Positions 8,417-17,715 of a DNA stretch of 64,000 nucleotides are shown here, in pieces. The DNA comes from Cyanobium sp. CZS25K (GTDB lineage Bacteria; Cyanobacteriota; Cyanobacteriia; PCC-6307; Cyanobiaceae), in NCBI GenBank assembly GCA_030373325.1, contig JAUCZB010000002.1:1-64000 (forward strand), written 5' to 3'. The position numbers and the translations under genes were made by a program. The notes beneath the pieces are model-generated. The model searched no databases and was not told the DNA's origin. It worked only from the letters and a program-made list of their open reading frames with translations. Positions within the stretch are counted from its first letter, which is position 1. Each line of letters begins with the position of its first letter.

Positions 8417-9322
8417 TTGCTTCCCGCCCCCCGCACCACCACGTCCCTGTCCCGCCTGCTGAGCGGCTGGCTGGCCGGTGGTTTCGGCTTGGTGGTGGTG
8501 GGTCTCGGGGGCTGGTGGTTCACCGTCGCCGTGGGGGTGATCGTGCACCTGGGCCTGCTGGAGTTCTTCCGCATGGCCCAGTTCAAGGGCATCCGTCCCG
8601 CCGCCAAGACCACCCTGGTGGCGGTGCAGCTGCTGCTCATCTCCACCCAGGCGGCCGCGGGCAGCCTCTGGCCGGGGGGCGGCGTGGCGGGCGATGTGGC
8701 CGCCGCCGTGCTGCCCGCCTCCGGGGCAGTGATCTGCGGCTGGCTGCTGCTCCAGCCTGTCACCGGCACCATCGCCGACATCGCCGCGTCGGTGTTCGGT
8801 CTCTTCTATCTCGGCTTCCTGCCCAGCCACTGGATCAAGCTGCGGGACCTGACCGACCCCGCCCTGGCCCCTGCCCTGGCCGGACTGGACTGGCCCTGGA
8901 GCCCGGGCATGGCCCTCACCCTGCTGGCCTGCCTGATGATCGTGGCCACCGACATCGGCTCCTATGTGATCGGGCGGCGCCTGGGGCGCCACGCCCTCTC
9001 CCCGATCTCCCCCGGCAAGACGGTGGAGGGGGCCCTCGGCGGCGTGCTCTGCGCCCTGCTGGTGGGGGCCATCGGCGGGGTGCTGCTCGGCTGGCGCTGG
9101 GGCTGGCTGATCGGGGCGGTGCTGGGGGCGGTGGTCTCCCTGTTCGCCCTGGTGGGCGACCTCACCGAATCGATGATGAAGCGGGATGCGGGCCTGAAGG
9201 ACTCCGGCGATGCGATCCCCGGCCATGGCGGCATCCTCGACCGGATCGACAGCTACCTGTTCGTGCCTGCGGTGGTGTATTCCCTGGTGACCCTGGTGCT
9301 GCCCCTGCTGCAGCGGGGCTGA
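8417..9322 (+). CDS. cdsA: Phosphatidate cytidylyltransferase (CDP-diacylglycerol synthase)
   Basis: 301 residues, multi-pass inner-membrane enzyme that makes CDP-diacylglycerol from phosphatidate and CTP, the branch point of phospholipid synthesis. The C-terminal signature is present: SPISPGKTVEGALGG followed by LVGDLTESMMKRDAGLKDSG, then PGHGGILDRIDS. The start used is TTG at 8417, 10 bp after cbiT; it gives the expected length, but a later Met cannot be excluded. It follows the decarboxylase and cbiT closely enough to share a transcript. Confidence 0.93.
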   Translation: MLPAPRTTTSLSRLLSGWLAGGFGLVVVGLGGWWFTVAVGVIVHLGLLEFFRMAQFKGIRPAAKTTLVAVQLLLISTQAAAGSLWPGGGVAGDVAAAVLPASGAVICGWLLLQPVTGTIADIAASVFGLFYLGFLPSHWIKLRDLTDPALAPALAGLDWPWSPGMALTLLACLMIVATDIGSYVIGRRLGRHALSPISPGKTVEGALGGVLCALLVGAIGGVLLGWRWGWLIGAVLGAVVSLFALVGDLTESMMKRDAGLKDSGDAIPGHGGILDRIDSYLFVPAVVYSLVTLVLPLLQRG

Positions 9323-9340
9323 GGCTCCGGCCCCTTGCGC

Positions 9341-9988
9341 TCAGGGGGAGACCCTGGCCTCCCCCTCCAGGTGCAGCAGACCCGCCCCGACTTCGGCCCG
9401 TTCGATGTGGATGTTGGCATCCATCGGCAGCCGGGCCTGGGGGGTTCCCTCCGTGCAGCGCAGTTCCACGGTTCCCCCCTCCGCCCGCACCTCCACCTCG
9501 CACTCCACCGGCTCCCGATCCCCACGGGCGAACGCCCGCAGCACCAGCCGGTCCTCCCGGATGCGCAGCCCCGCCAGGGGGGTGAGACCCAGCAATTCGT
9601 CGGCCAGGCCATCCCCCAGGCCTCGCCAGGCCGGCGTGCTCATGGAACGGCTGAGACCATCCCCGCTGAAGCTCACCTGCCCCTGGATCCTGAAGGGCTG
9701 CTCCAGCTGCACCGCCTGGTTGCGCACCAGGGACCCCATGCGCACCTGGATGCTGTCGCAGTGAAGCTCCACCTCCTCGATCTCCATCGCCTGGTAGATG
9801 ACCCGCCGGGCCCGCAGCCGCACGCCATCGAGGCGACCCCGCAGCAGCCGCAGCCCCGAGCCCTCCAGGCGGATCTCCAGCCGTTCGATGGCCTCGCACT
9901 GCTGGCGCAGCCACAGTTCCAGCCCCCGGGCCAGCAGGGCCATCACCGGGCCGGCGGGGTTGGCTTCGCCGGCTGGGGTGTCACGCAT
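9341..9988 (-). CDS. DUF2993 (LmeA-like) lipid-binding protein
   Basis: 215 residues. The pattern matches cyanobacterial DUF2993 proteins: a helix with LLARGLELWLRQQCE followed by a beta-rich domain (IRLEGSGLRLLRGRLDGVRLRARRVIYQ and IEEVELHCDSIQVR). No signal peptide is visible, unlike actinobacterial LmeA. A better start may be inside the first 16 residues. It converges on cdsA, with 18 bp between the stops. Function in cyanobacteria is not established. Confidence 0.75.
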   Translation of the reverse strand: MRDTPAGEANPAGPVMALLARGLELWLRQQCEAIERLEIRLEGSGLRLLRGRLDGVRLRARRVIYQAMEIEEVELHCDSIQVRMGSLVRNQAVQLEQPFRIQGQVSFSGDGLSRSMSTPAWRGLGDGLADELLGLTPLAGLRIREDRLVLRAFARGDREPVECEVEVRAEGGTVELRCTEGTPQARLPMDANIHIERAEVGAGLLHLEGEARVSP

Positions 9989-10020
9989 CCGCCACCAGGG
10001 GACAGGGGTCCCTCAGATTC

Positions 10021-10335
10021 TCATTCCATCCGGGCCCGCTGGGCCGCGCGGAAGGCCTCGAAAGCCGTCAGCGCCGCCAGGAGCAGCAGTCCCCCCAGGC
10101 CGATCAGCTGGTTGGCGGGATCGGCGGCCTGCAGGTCCGGGGTGGTGGCGGCGCCGCCCAGCACAGCCCCCAGCAGGAACCAGCCCGTGGCCAGGGCCGT
10201 GGTGATCCAGTAGGCCCGCCAGCGGCGCTGGTAGATGTAACCGGTTCCCAGGCCGGGCACGACGTTGAGCAGGGCCCCCAGCCAGGGGGCGGACGCGGCC
10301 AGGATTGTCTTGTCTTCAGGCGTCATCGTCATCAC
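10021..10335 (-). CDS. Small conserved membrane protein
   Basis: 104 residues. The N-terminal stretch (APWLGALLNVVPGLGTGYIYQRRWRAYW) resembles short TM2-like membrane proteins with a Pro-Gly-rich turn, followed by two helices (TTALATGWFLLGAVLGGAA and LIGLGGLLLLAALTAFEAF). The start may be the second ATG (10332) or the fourth residue (10326). It is divergent from the FAD oxidoreductase gene with only 3 bp between the annotated starts, so promoters must overlap the coding starts. Function unknown. Confidence 0.7.
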   Translation of the reverse strand: MMTMTPEDKTILAASAPWLGALLNVVPGLGTGYIYQRRWRAYWITTALATGWFLLGAVLGGAATTPDLQAADPANQLIGLGGLLLLAALTAFEAFRAAQRARME

Positions 10336-10338
10336 GGC

Positions 10339-11934
10339 ATGGCTGGATCCTCCCCTGAGTCTGGCCAGTCACGGCGTCCAGGCGCGGCCTCCCTGGCGGT
10401 GATCGGCGCCGGGGTGGCCGGTTGCGCCCTGGCCGCCGGGCTGCGGCGCGGCGGCTGGGACGGTTCGCTCGTCCTGTGGGAGGCGGGTCGGGGTCCGGGC
10501 GGGCGGGCCGCCACCCGCCGCTCCCGTCAGGACGCTTTATGGCGCCTCGACCACGGGGCGCCCCTGCTGAACCTGGTCGAGGCTGACGATCCAGAGCTGC
10601 TGGGACCCCTGCTGGCTCAGGGCTGGCTCGTGCCCTGGCGGGAGCCGGTAGCGATGCTGCAGGGCGACGGGACGCTGGGGCCGGCGGAAGCCGATCCCCT
10701 GCTGCGCGGCAGGCTCTACCGGGGCCGCCAGGGCATGGACGACCTCGGCCGCGGCCTGCTGGCCCTGGCGGAGGCCCAGGGGCCGCCGGGCCGACTCGCC
10801 ACCGGCTACGGCACCCTGGTGCGCCACCTGGAGGCCCTGCCGCAGGGGGGCTGGCGGCTGGCCGACAGCGCCGGCACCGTGCTGGGGGAGGCCGATTGGC
10901 TGGTGCTCTCCAGCACCCTGCTGGCCCATCCCCGCGCCCGGCAGCGGTTCGGCTGGTCGGAGGTGCCCCTGCAGCGGGCCTCGGCAGGCCTGGGTGATCG
11001 GGACCTGGAAGCCGCCCTTGCGGCCATTGCCAGCATGGAGCTGACGGCACGCACCAACCTGATGCTGACGATCGACGCCAGTGCGGCGGCCCGCTGGCTG
11101 GCCCTTCCCTTCAGGTTGCTGGGCTTGGATGCCGAAGCGCAGCGGCGCTGGGGGCTGCGGCGGGTGGCGATCCAGCCCCTGGTTGACGGCCGCTGTGCCG
11201 TCGTGGCCCATGCCGATGGCGAGAGGGTACCGACCCGGGCCGGGGCCCCAGCCAACACCCCAGCCAACACCCCAGCCAACACCCCAGAGGACGCCACCGT
11301 GATCGCTCCCATGGAAACGGCTCTCGCCGGCGCCCTGGCCCCCTGGCTGGAAGATCGGCCCGCCGACGACGAGGGGCTGGCGGGCGTGTCCCGGCGGCAG
11401 CTGATGCGCTGGGGAGCGGCCTTCCCCCATCCCCCCGGCCTTGCCGCCGCCAGCATGGTCTGCCCCACCAGCCGGGTGGCCTTCTGCGGCGACTTCATCG
11501 CTGGAGCCGGCTTCGGCCGGATCGAGGGGGCCCTGCGCAGCGCCCAGGCCCTGGCGGGTCGGCTGCTGGCCCTGGTGCTGTTGCTCTGCCTCGCCCTGGG
11601 CAGCCCCGCGACGGCGGCGGCCGAGGCCGCCTCCTACCGCTGCGACGGGGACCTGCTGCTGGCGATCAGCGACAACGGTGCGGTGGATGCCCCTGGCATC
11701 CCCAACACGGCGGCCGGAACCGTGCCCGGCGCCACGGTGCTGCTGGAGTGGCGCGGCCTGCGGCTGCAGTTGCCGCGCACCAACAACGCCGGCCCCCCCA
11801 GCTACACCGATGGGCTCTGGTGGTGGAGCCTGGAGGACCCGGATCAGCCCCGCTTTCTGCACCGCCGCGGTGGGATCGAGAGCTTCAGCTGTCAGGCAAT
11901 TCCTGCCGCAGCGCCGCCAGCCGACGGCCGTTGA
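10339..11934 (+). CDS. Renalase-like FAD-dependent oxidoreductase fused to an MliC-like C-terminal domain
   Basis: 531 residues in one frame. The FAD-binding Rossmann motif is at 23-28 (GAGVAG), followed by LWEAGRGPGGRAATR. The flavoprotein ends near residue 407 with the usual FCGDFIAGAGFGRIEGAL. The frame then continues without a stop through a signal-peptide-like segment (409-430: LLALVLLLCLALGSPATAAAEA) into about 100 residues resembling periplasmic MliC/lysozyme-inhibitor domains (YRCDG, LQLPRTNNAG, SYTDGLWWW). Three exact 12-bp repeats (11251-11286) insert ANTPANTPANTP in the flavoprotein. No good start for a separate second gene is seen. The last 50 bp overlap the convergent DUF1499 gene. 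Confidence 0.75.
   Translation: MAGSSPESGQSRRPGAASLAVIGAGVAGCALAAGLRRGGWDGSLVLWEAGRGPGGRAATRRSRQDALWRLDHGAPLLNLVEADDPELLGPLLAQGWLVPWREPVAMLQGDGTLGPAEADPLLRGRLYRGRQGMDDLGRGLLALAEAQGPPGRLATGYGTLVRHLEALPQGGWRLADSAGTVLGEADWLVLSSTLLAHPRARQRFGWSEVPLQRASAGLGDRDLEAALAAIASMELTARTNLMLTIDASAAARWLALPFRLLGLDAEAQRRWGLRRVAIQPLVDGRCAVVAHADGERVPTRAGAPANTPANTPANTPEDATVIAPMETALAGALAPWLEDRPADDEGLAGVSRRQLMRWGAAFPHPPGLAAASMVCPTSRVAFCGDFIAGAGFGRIEGALRSAQALAGRLLALVLLLCLALGSPATAAAEAASYRCDGDLLLAISDNGAVDAPGIPNTAAGTVPGATVLLEWRGLRLQLPRTNNAGPPSYTDGLWWWSLEDPDQPRFLHRRGGIESFSCQAIPAAAPPADGR
11251..11286 (+). repeat. Three tandem 12-bp units in the FAD oxidoreductase gene
   Basis: GCCAACACCCCA occurs three times back to back, adding in-frame ANTP units to a loop of the flavoprotein. 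Multiples of 12 bp keep the frame, so copy number can vary harmlessly. Confidence 0.95.
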
Positions 11935-12358
11935 CGCCCAGGTCCGAATCCCCCAGCCGCGAGCTGGAGCGGGCCTGCAGCACGCCGGCGGCCGGAAGCG
12001 CCTGCAGCTCGAGGTCGTCCACGAAGCCGAACAGCCGGCTGGTGGCGGTGGCATGCAGGTAGCGGCCGTCCCGCTCGACGATCCTCACCCCCTCGGTGGT
12101 TTCCAGGATGGGCACCAGCGCGCTCAGGGCCGCCTCCGGATCGGAGACCGGCCAGTCGGCGCGGGCGCAGTGGGCCGGCGCCCCACAGGGTGAGAGGGAG
12201 CCGCCATGCACCCCGAGCTCCTCGGGCACCGGCCCCTCCAGGTGCAGCAGGGAGGCGGCGGCCCGGCCGGGGAGGGCCAGCCCCGCGACCGCCAGCAGCA
12301 GCGCGAGCAGCAGGCCGGCGAAACGGCGCGGCAGGGACAGGGGTGAGGCAGGCGTCAT
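11885..12358 (-). CDS. Secreted DUF1499 protein
   Basis: 157 residues with a clear signal peptide (FAGLLLALLLAVAGLALPGRAAA, residues 13-35) and a DUF1499 core: SPCGAPAHCARADWP, then ALVPILETTEGVRIVERDGRYLHATATSRLFGFVDDLEL and SSSRLGDSDLGVNGRRLAALR. The family is common in cyanobacteria and plants; its biochemical role is unknown. The stop overlaps the end of the convergent FAD/MliC gene by 50 bp. It lies 50 bp downstream of the alpha/beta hydrolase on the same strand. Confidence 0.85.
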   Translation of the reverse strand: MTPASPLSLPRRFAGLLLALLLAVAGLALPGRAAASLLHLEGPVPEELGVHGGSLSPCGAPAHCARADWPVSDPEAALSALVPILETTEGVRIVERDGRYLHATATSRLFGFVDDLELQALPAAGVLQARSSSRLGDSDLGVNGRRLAALRQELPDS

Positions 12359-12408
12359 GGGTGGTGGGGATCAGGGTGGCTGGTGCAGCGGTGGCTGGGG
12401 GGTGCTGG

Positions 12409-13305
12409 TCAGGCCCCCGCCCACCAGGCGGCGGCGACCCGCTCGGGCTGGTCGATGTGGGGCAGGTGGCCGCAGGCCGCCAGTTCGGTGATGCGAGGGC
12501 CCAGCAGGGCCTGGGCGGCGCGTTTCTGGGGGGCCCGCAGGATCCGGTCGTCGGCGCCCCAGAGCACGGCCAGGGGCTGGGGGGGCAGGGGCTCACCGCA
12601 GCCGGCAAAGCCGCCGCTGCGGGCGAAACGGCGCAGGGCCTCGGCCCAGCCCGGTGTCTGCAGATGCAGCGAGGCGATCTCCAGTTCCGCCGGACCCACA
12701 TCGCGATCAGGGTCGGCGAAGGCGCTGCGGCAGAGGCCACGGCGCACCGACGGCAGGGCCAGAAAACGCACCCCCAGCCCATCCAGCAGGGGGGGCAGGG
12801 GCATGGGGCGGCCGGTGAGTCCGGCGGGCGCCAGCAACAACAGGCGCTTGAAACGCCCGGGATGGCGGCGGGCCAGCGCCACCGCCACCGCGCCCCCCAT
12901 CGACGCACCGATCAGGCCGATGTTCTGCCCGCCGGAGGGTTGCTGGCGATCGAGCGCCTCGAGCAGCGCGTCCAGATGCCGAAGCACGGCCTCGGGGTTG
13001 TAGTCGCGCTCGGTGGGCCTGGGGCAGAAGCCGAAGCCGTGCAGATCGGGGATCAGCAGCCGATGGCGCGCCGCCAGCAGGGGCGCCAGGCGGCGGAACT
13101 CCAGGAAGGAACTGTCGAAGCCATGCAGCAGCAGCACGGGCGGACCCTCTCCCAGCACGGCCACCGGCCAGGACGCGGGGTGCCCCGGCAGCTGCCACCA
13201 CTGCACCTGGCCGGCCAGCTGGCGGCCCAGGGGGTCGCGCAGGGACTCAGCGGCGGCGGTGACCAGATCGCGGCCGCTGGGCAGGCCGAGGGGGCTGGGG
13301 CTCAC
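12409..13305 (-). CDS. Alpha/beta hydrolase
   Basis: 298 residues. The oxyanion region HGFDSSFLEFR is near residue 60, the nucleophile elbow is G-A-S-M-G-G (LIGASMGGAVAVALARR), and the acid and histidine are likely in LWGADDRIL and CGHLPHIDQPE. Substrate unknown. Its ATG overlaps the TGA of the dehydrogenase gene (ATGA at 13302-13305), so the two are translationally coupled. Confidence 0.88.
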   Translation of the reverse strand: MSPSPLGLPSGRDLVTAAAESLRDPLGRQLAGQVQWWQLPGHPASWPVAVLGEGPPVLLLHGFDSSFLEFRRLAPLLAARHRLLIPDLHGFGFCPRPTERDYNPEAVLRHLDALLEALDRQQPSGGQNIGLIGASMGGAVAVALARRHPGRFKRLLLLAPAGLTGRPMPLPPLLDGLGVRFLALPSVRRGLCRSAFADPDRDVGPAELEIASLHLQTPGWAEALRRFARSGGFAGCGEPLPPQPLAVLWGADDRILRAPQKRAAQALLGPRITELAACGHLPHIDQPERVAAAWWAGA

Positions 13306-14405
13306 GCCTGCTGCCGGTCGGCGGTGGCGCCCACCATGGCGGCGAGCAGATCCTCCGGGCCCACCGTGAACGGCAGTCGGTGCAGGTCGGATCCCTCCCG
13401 ACAGGCGAAGCGACAGACCTGCCGCAGTTCATCGAGGGTGGCACCGGCCAGCCCCAGGGCTTCGAGATCCGTGGGCAGGCCCAGGCGGCGGAAGAAAGGG
13501 AGCAACTGGCGGCGGGCCTGGGCCGCCAGCCGGTTGCCCGCCAGCTGCTCCTCCAGCCACAGCTGCACCAGCACCCCGAACCCCACCTTCTCGCCATGGA
13601 GCTGGCCGTGGGTGGCGGCGAGCTGGGTGAGGCCGTTGTGGACGGCATGGGCGGCCACCGTGCGGCAGCGGGCGCCACCGATGCCGCCGATCAGTCCGGC
13701 GGTGAGGGCACAACCTTCGGCCACCCGCACCCAGGCCTCACTGCCTGGGTCCGCCAGGGCCGCTTCCCCCTCCAGCAACAGCAGATCGCGCAGCAGGCGG
13801 GCCATCTGCACCGCCTGCTGCACCAGGCCATCGCCGCTGGTGCCGCTGCTCACCGAGGCCTCGTACCACTTGGCCACCGCATCGGCGATGCCGCTGGCCA
13901 GGGTGCGGGCCGGCGCCTGCCGCACCAGGTCATGGTCGAAGACGAGCAGGTCGGGGCAACGGTCGAGGGCGACGTCCTCCAGGAAGGCCCCTTCCGGGGT
14001 GTAGACGTTGGCCAGGGCTGTCCAGCCCGCACAGGTGGCGGCACTGGTCGGCACCGTGATGCAGGGCAGAGCGAGCCGATGGGCCAGCAGCTTGCCCGCA
14101 TCGAGCACCTTGCCCCCACCGGCGGCGATGAGGGCATCACAGCCGGCGGCGACCGCCGCCTCGGCCAGGGGGCCCAGGTCCTCTTCGCAGCAATCCCGCA
14201 GTTGCTGGCTCAACACGGGTCTGGCGCCCGCCCGTTCCAGATCCGCGGCCAGCTGTTGGCGCACACCGAAGGTGGCGGCACTGCGACCGAGCAGAAAGGG
14301 TCGCTGCCCAATGGAAAGAATGCGAGGCAGGGCCTGCTCCCAGGCCCCCTCCCCACGCAGAACCACCGCCGGAGCGATGGCCTGGGTCTGAAGTGGATCC
14401 GTCAT
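13302..14405 (-). CDS. Iron-containing alcohol dehydrogenase family (glycerol dehydrogenase-like)
   Basis: 367 residues from the ATG at 14405 (MTDPLQTQ); an ATG at 14414 is also possible. The cofactor-binding block AAGGGKVLDAGKLLAHRLALP and the metal-site region LASGIADAVAKWYE, with later histidines (AAHAVHNGLTQL, HGEKVGFGVLVQ), mark the GldA/glycerol-1-phosphate dehydrogenase branch. Such enzymes oxidise glycerol or related polyols with NAD(P). It is coupled to the downstream hydrolase by a 4-bp overlap and follows clpC by 55 bp. Substrate is inferred only from family similarity. Confidence 0.82.
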   Translation of the reverse strand: MTDPLQTQAIAPAVVLRGEGAWEQALPRILSIGQRPFLLGRSAATFGVRQQLAADLERAGARPVLSQQLRDCCEEDLGPLAEAAVAAGCDALIAAGGGKVLDAGKLLAHRLALPCITVPTSAATCAGWTALANVYTPEGAFLEDVALDRCPDLLVFDHDLVRQAPARTLASGIADAVAKWYEASVSSGTSGDGLVQQAVQMARLLRDLLLLEGEAALADPGSEAWVRVAEGCALTAGLIGGIGGARCRTVAAHAVHNGLTQLAATHGQLHGEKVGFGVLVQLWLEEQLAGNRLAAQARRQLLPFFRRLGLPTDLEALGLAGATLDELRQVCRFACREGSDLHRLPFTVGPEDLLAAMVGATADRQQA

Positions 14406-14446
14406 GGCCGCCATCTCATCGATGAAATGTAGAAGTCGGCCCTTCC

Positions 14447-14458
14447 GCCTCGCGAGGC
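14447..14458 (-). terminator. Possible weak terminator hairpin after clpC
   Basis: GCCTCGCGAGGC, a perfect 12-bp palindrome just after the clpC stop. There is no T-run, so it may stabilise the 3' end rather than terminate, and transcription could continue into the dehydrogenase gene. Confidence 0.35.
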
Positions 14459-14459
14459 C

Positions 14460-17012
14460 TCAGGCGCTGGCGCTGGCAAGCTCCGGCAGGGGTGGGGTGA
14501 CGGACTGCTTGCGGATCACCACCTGCTTGTCATCGTCGACATCCACCAGACAGGCGTCGCCCTCGCCGATCCGACCGGAGAGGAATTCCTCCGCCAGGGA
14601 ATCCTCGAGCAGACGCATCACGGCACGACGCAGGGGACGGGCGCCGTAGCTGGGGTTGTAACCCTCTTCGACGAGACGCTCCTTGAAGGCCTCGGTGACC
14701 GCCATGCCGATGCCCTTGTCCTGCATGCGGGCGAAGACTTCGCGCAGCATGATCTCGGCAATCAGCTTGACTTCGTCGCGGGTGAGCTGACGGAAGACGA
14801 TGATCTCGTCGAGGCGGTTGAGGAACTCAGGACGGAAGTACTGCTTGAGTTCTTCGTTGACCAGCGAGCGGATCCGGTTGTACTGCGTTTCCTCCACATC
14901 GCCGCCACCGAACTCGAAGCCCAGGCCACCGCCGCCCTTCTCGATCACCTTCGAACCGATGTTCGAGGTCATGATGATCAGGGTGTTCTTGAAATCAACC
15001 GTGCGGCCCTTGGAATCGGTGAGCCGGCCGTCTTCCAGCAACTGAAGCAGGAGGTTGAACACATCGGGGTGGGCTTTCTCGATCTCGTCGAACAGCACCA
15101 CGGTGTAGGGCCGACGCCGGACCGCCTCGGTGAGCTGGCCGCCCTCGTTGAAGCCCACGTAGCCGGGAGGCGAGCCGATCAGCTTGCTGACGGTGTGGCG
15201 CTCCATGAACTCGCTCATGTCGAGACGGATCATGGCGTCTTCGCTGCCGAAGAAATAGGCGGCCAGGGCCTTGGTGAGTTCCGTCTTACCGACACCGGTG
15301 GGGCCGGAGAAGATGAAGCTGGCGATGGGGCGGTTGGGGTTCTTCAGGCCGACCCGTGCCCGGCGGATGGCCCGGGAGACGGCCTTGACGGCCTCGTCCT
15401 GGCCGATCAGGCGCTGGTGCAGGGTCTCCTCCATGTTGAGGAGCTTCACCGATTCGCTCTCGGTCAGCTTCTGAACGGGCACGCCGGTCCAGGAGGCGAC
15501 GATCTGGGCGATGTCCTCCTCGGTGACCAGGGGAGAACGGCTCTCATCGGTGCCGCCGTCGTCGGCCGGAGGCGCCCCCAGGAGGGCTGGGGCGTCGCCT
15601 TCGGGAGTGGCGCTGGCGGGTTCATCGTCGCGGCGGGCCTGGAGGATCGAGCGGATCTGGTCGCGCAGTTCCACTTCCTTGTCGCGCAGTTCACCGGCCT
15701 TGGTGAAGTCCTGCTGGCGGACGGCGTCCTCCTTCTCCTTTTGCACGCCGCGCAGCTGCTTGTCCACCTCCTTGGCCGCCGGGGGCAGCTTGGAGTTGAG
15801 CAGACGCACCCGGCTGCCGGCCTCGTCGATCAGGTCGATGGCCTTGTCGGGCAGGAAGCGGTCGCTGATGTAGCGGTCGCCCAGGGTGGCGGCGGCGACC
15901 AGCGCTTCATCGCTGATCTTGAGCCGGTGGTGCTGCTCGTAGCGCTCGCGCAGCCCCTTGAGGATCTCGATCGTGTCGATCACGGAAGGCTCGCCCACCA
16001 TCACCGGCTGGAAGCGGCGCTCCAGGGCGGCATCGCGTTCGATGTGCTTGCGGTATTCATCGAGGGTGGTGGCGCCAATGCACTGCAGCTCTCCCCGCGC
16101 CAGGGCGGGTTTGAGAATGTTGGCGGCATCGATGGCACCCTCGGCGGCGCCGGCCCCGATCAGGGTGTGCACCTCGTCGATCACCAGGATCACGTTCCCG
16201 GCGGAGCGGATTTCCTCCATGATCTTCTTGAGCCGTTCCTCAAACTCACCCCGGTACTTGGTGCCGGCCACCAGCAGGCCGATGTCGAGGGTGAGGACGC
16301 GCTTGTCCTCGAGGATGTCGGGGATTTCGCCCTGGGTGATGCGCTGGGCGAGCCCTTCGGCGATGGCGGTCTTGCCGACGCCAGGCTCACCGATCAGGAC
16401 GGGGTTGTTCTTGGTGCGACGCCCCAGGATCTGGATGACCCGGTCGATCTCGTTCTGACGGCCCACGACGGGGTCGAGCTTGGACTCGGCCGCCAGCTGG
16501 GTGAGGTTGCTGCCGAACTCATCGAGGGTGGGCGTCTTGGTGGAACCCTTGCCGGAGCCGCCGGAGGCCACTTCGGCCGTCTCGCCCAGCATGCGGATCA
16601 CCTGGGTGCGGACCTTGGCCAGGTCGACGCCGAGGTTCTCGAGCACCCGGGCCGCCACCCCTTCACCCTCGCGGATGAGCCCCAGCAGGAGGTGCTCGGT
16701 ACCGATGTAGTTGTGTCCCAGCTGGCGGGCTTCCTCGAGGGACAGCTCCAGCACCCGCTTGGCCCGTGGCGTGAAGGGGATCTCAACGGCGACGAAGCCT
16801 GAGCCGCGGCCGATGATTTTCTCGACCTCGACGCGGGCATCCTTGAGGTTGACCCCCATCGACTTGAGGACCTTGGCGGCGACACCGGTGCCCTCGCCGA
16901 TCAGGCCCAGCAGGATCTGCTCGGTGCCGACGAAGTTGTGGCCGAGGCGGCGGGCCTCTTCCTGGGCCAGCATGATCACCTTGATGGCCTTCTCGGTAAA
17001 CCGCTCGAACAT
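14460..17012 (-). CDS. clpC: ATP-dependent Clp protease ATP-binding subunit ClpC
   Basis: 850 residues, full-length for cyanobacterial/chloroplast ClpC. Two N-terminal Clp repeats occupy residues 1-150 ([20 protein letters not shown] and again [20 protein letters not shown]). AAA-1 has Walker A GEPGVGKT at 208-215 and [14 protein letters not shown]-type coiled coil follows ([20 protein letters not shown]). AAA-2 has GPTGVGKT near 569-576 and ends in [18 protein letters not shown]. It is the unfoldase of the Clp protease in cytosol and at membranes. The clp subunits it works with are not in this window. Confidence 0.97.
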   Translation of the reverse strand: MFERFTEKAIKVIMLAQEEARRLGHNFVGTEQILLGLIGEGTGVAAKVLKSMGVNLKDARVEVEKIIGRGSGFVAVEIPFTPRAKRVLELSLEEARQLGHNYIGTEHLLLGLIREGEGVAARVLENLGVDLAKVRTQVIRMLGETAEVASGGSGKGSTKTPTLDEFGSNLTQLAAESKLDPVVGRQNEIDRVIQILGRRTKNNPVLIGEPGVGKTAIAEGLAQRITQGEIPDILEDKRVLTLDIGLLVAGTKYRGEFEERLKKIMEEIRSAGNVILVIDEVHTLIGAGAAEGAIDAANILKPALARGELQCIGATTLDEYRKHIERDAALERRFQPVMVGEPSVIDTIEILKGLRERYEQHHRLKISDEALVAAATLGDRYISDRFLPDKAIDLIDEAGSRVRLLNSKLPPAAKEVDKQLRGVQKEKEDAVRQQDFTKAGELRDKEVELRDQIRSILQARRDDEPASATPEGDAPALLGAPPADDGGTDESRSPLVTEEDIAQIVASWTGVPVQKLTESESVKLLNMEETLHQRLIGQDEAVKAVSRAIRRARVGLKNPNRPIASFIFSGPTGVGKTELTKALAAYFFGSEDAMIRLDMSEFMERHTVSKLIGSPPGYVGFNEGGQLTEAVRRRPYTVVLFDEIEKAHPDVFNLLLQLLEDGRLTDSKGRTVDFKNTLIIMTSNIGSKVIEKGGGGLGFEFGGGDVEETQYNRIRSLVNEELKQYFRPEFLNRLDEIIVFRQLTRDEVKLIAEIMLREVFARMQDKGIGMAVTEAFKERLVEEGYNPSYGARPLRRAVMRLLEDSLAEEFLSGRIGEGDACLVDVDDDKQVVIRKQSVTPPLPELASASA

Positions 17013-17188
17013 GGGGCGGGACCTGATGCAAGTGGATCCAACCTATCAGGATTGAAGGGCTGTGTGGGACGCCGGGAGCACTCTCAGGTGAAAGCTTGGT
17101 GCCGCAAGGGCTCAGGGAGATCAGAAAACAAATGAAGTGTTCAGAATCGTCTGGAATAGGTATAGGAATCTACGGTTATCCACACCCA

Positions 17189-17653
17189 TCACCTCTTCAG
17201 GTTGACCCATTGGATCAGGGCGTCCTCGCCATTGCGGTAGTAACCATGACGGATGCCGGCGGTGCGGAACCCCAGGGCCTCGTACAGCCCCTTCCCCGGG
17301 CCGTTCCCGGCCGCCACCTCCAGGGTGGCCCGGCTGGCGCCGGACGCGAGGCCGGTCTGCATCAGGTCCTGCAGGACCCGGCGCCCCAGTCCCCGGCGGC
17401 GATGGCCCGGAGCCACCGCCACCAGGGTGATGTGGAGTTCGTCGAGCACGAGCCAGCCGCAGGCCATGGCCAGCAGGGCCTCCCCCTGCCGCAGGCCGAG
17501 GCCTGGCCGTGCCTCCTCCTCCAGCTCCCGCTGCCATTGGGCCAGGCTCCAGATCCCGCCAAGGGCGGCCTGGTCGAGGTCCAGACAGGCGCGGGCATGC
17601 TCCGGAGCCAGCCGGAAGAGCGTCGGGGCAGGCAGCGGAGGCAGGGGCGGCAC
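17189..17653 (-). CDS. rimI: Ribosomal-protein-alanine N-acetyltransferase (RimI)
   Basis: 154-residue GNAT protein. The acetyl-CoA loop is VAPGHRRRGLGRRVLQDLM (family pattern V.P..R.+G.G..LL), followed by ATLEVAAGNGPGKGLYEALGF, which is the RimI-type E-V--N--A--LY---GF block with the alanine replaced by glycine. It would acetylate the N-terminal alanine of a small-subunit ribosomal protein. It diverges from lysA with 62 bp between starts. Confidence 0.85.
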   Translation of the reverse strand: MPPLPPLPAPTLFRLAPEHARACLDLDQAALGGIWSLAQWQRELEEEARPGLGLRQGEALLAMACGWLVLDELHITLVAVAPGHRRRGLGRRVLQDLMQTGLASGASRATLEVAAGNGPGKGLYEALGFRTAGIRHGYYRNGEDALIQWVNLKR

Positions 17654-17715
17654 GGCCGGCGCGCTCGAAGATCCTTACGATCGAACATCCTGATCCCCTC
17701 CTCGCACAGGCCGCC

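Noticed and set aside
15069..16802. 577-codon plus-strand frame opposite clpC
   Set aside because: Antisense to a full-length clpC; composition is dictated by ClpC codons.
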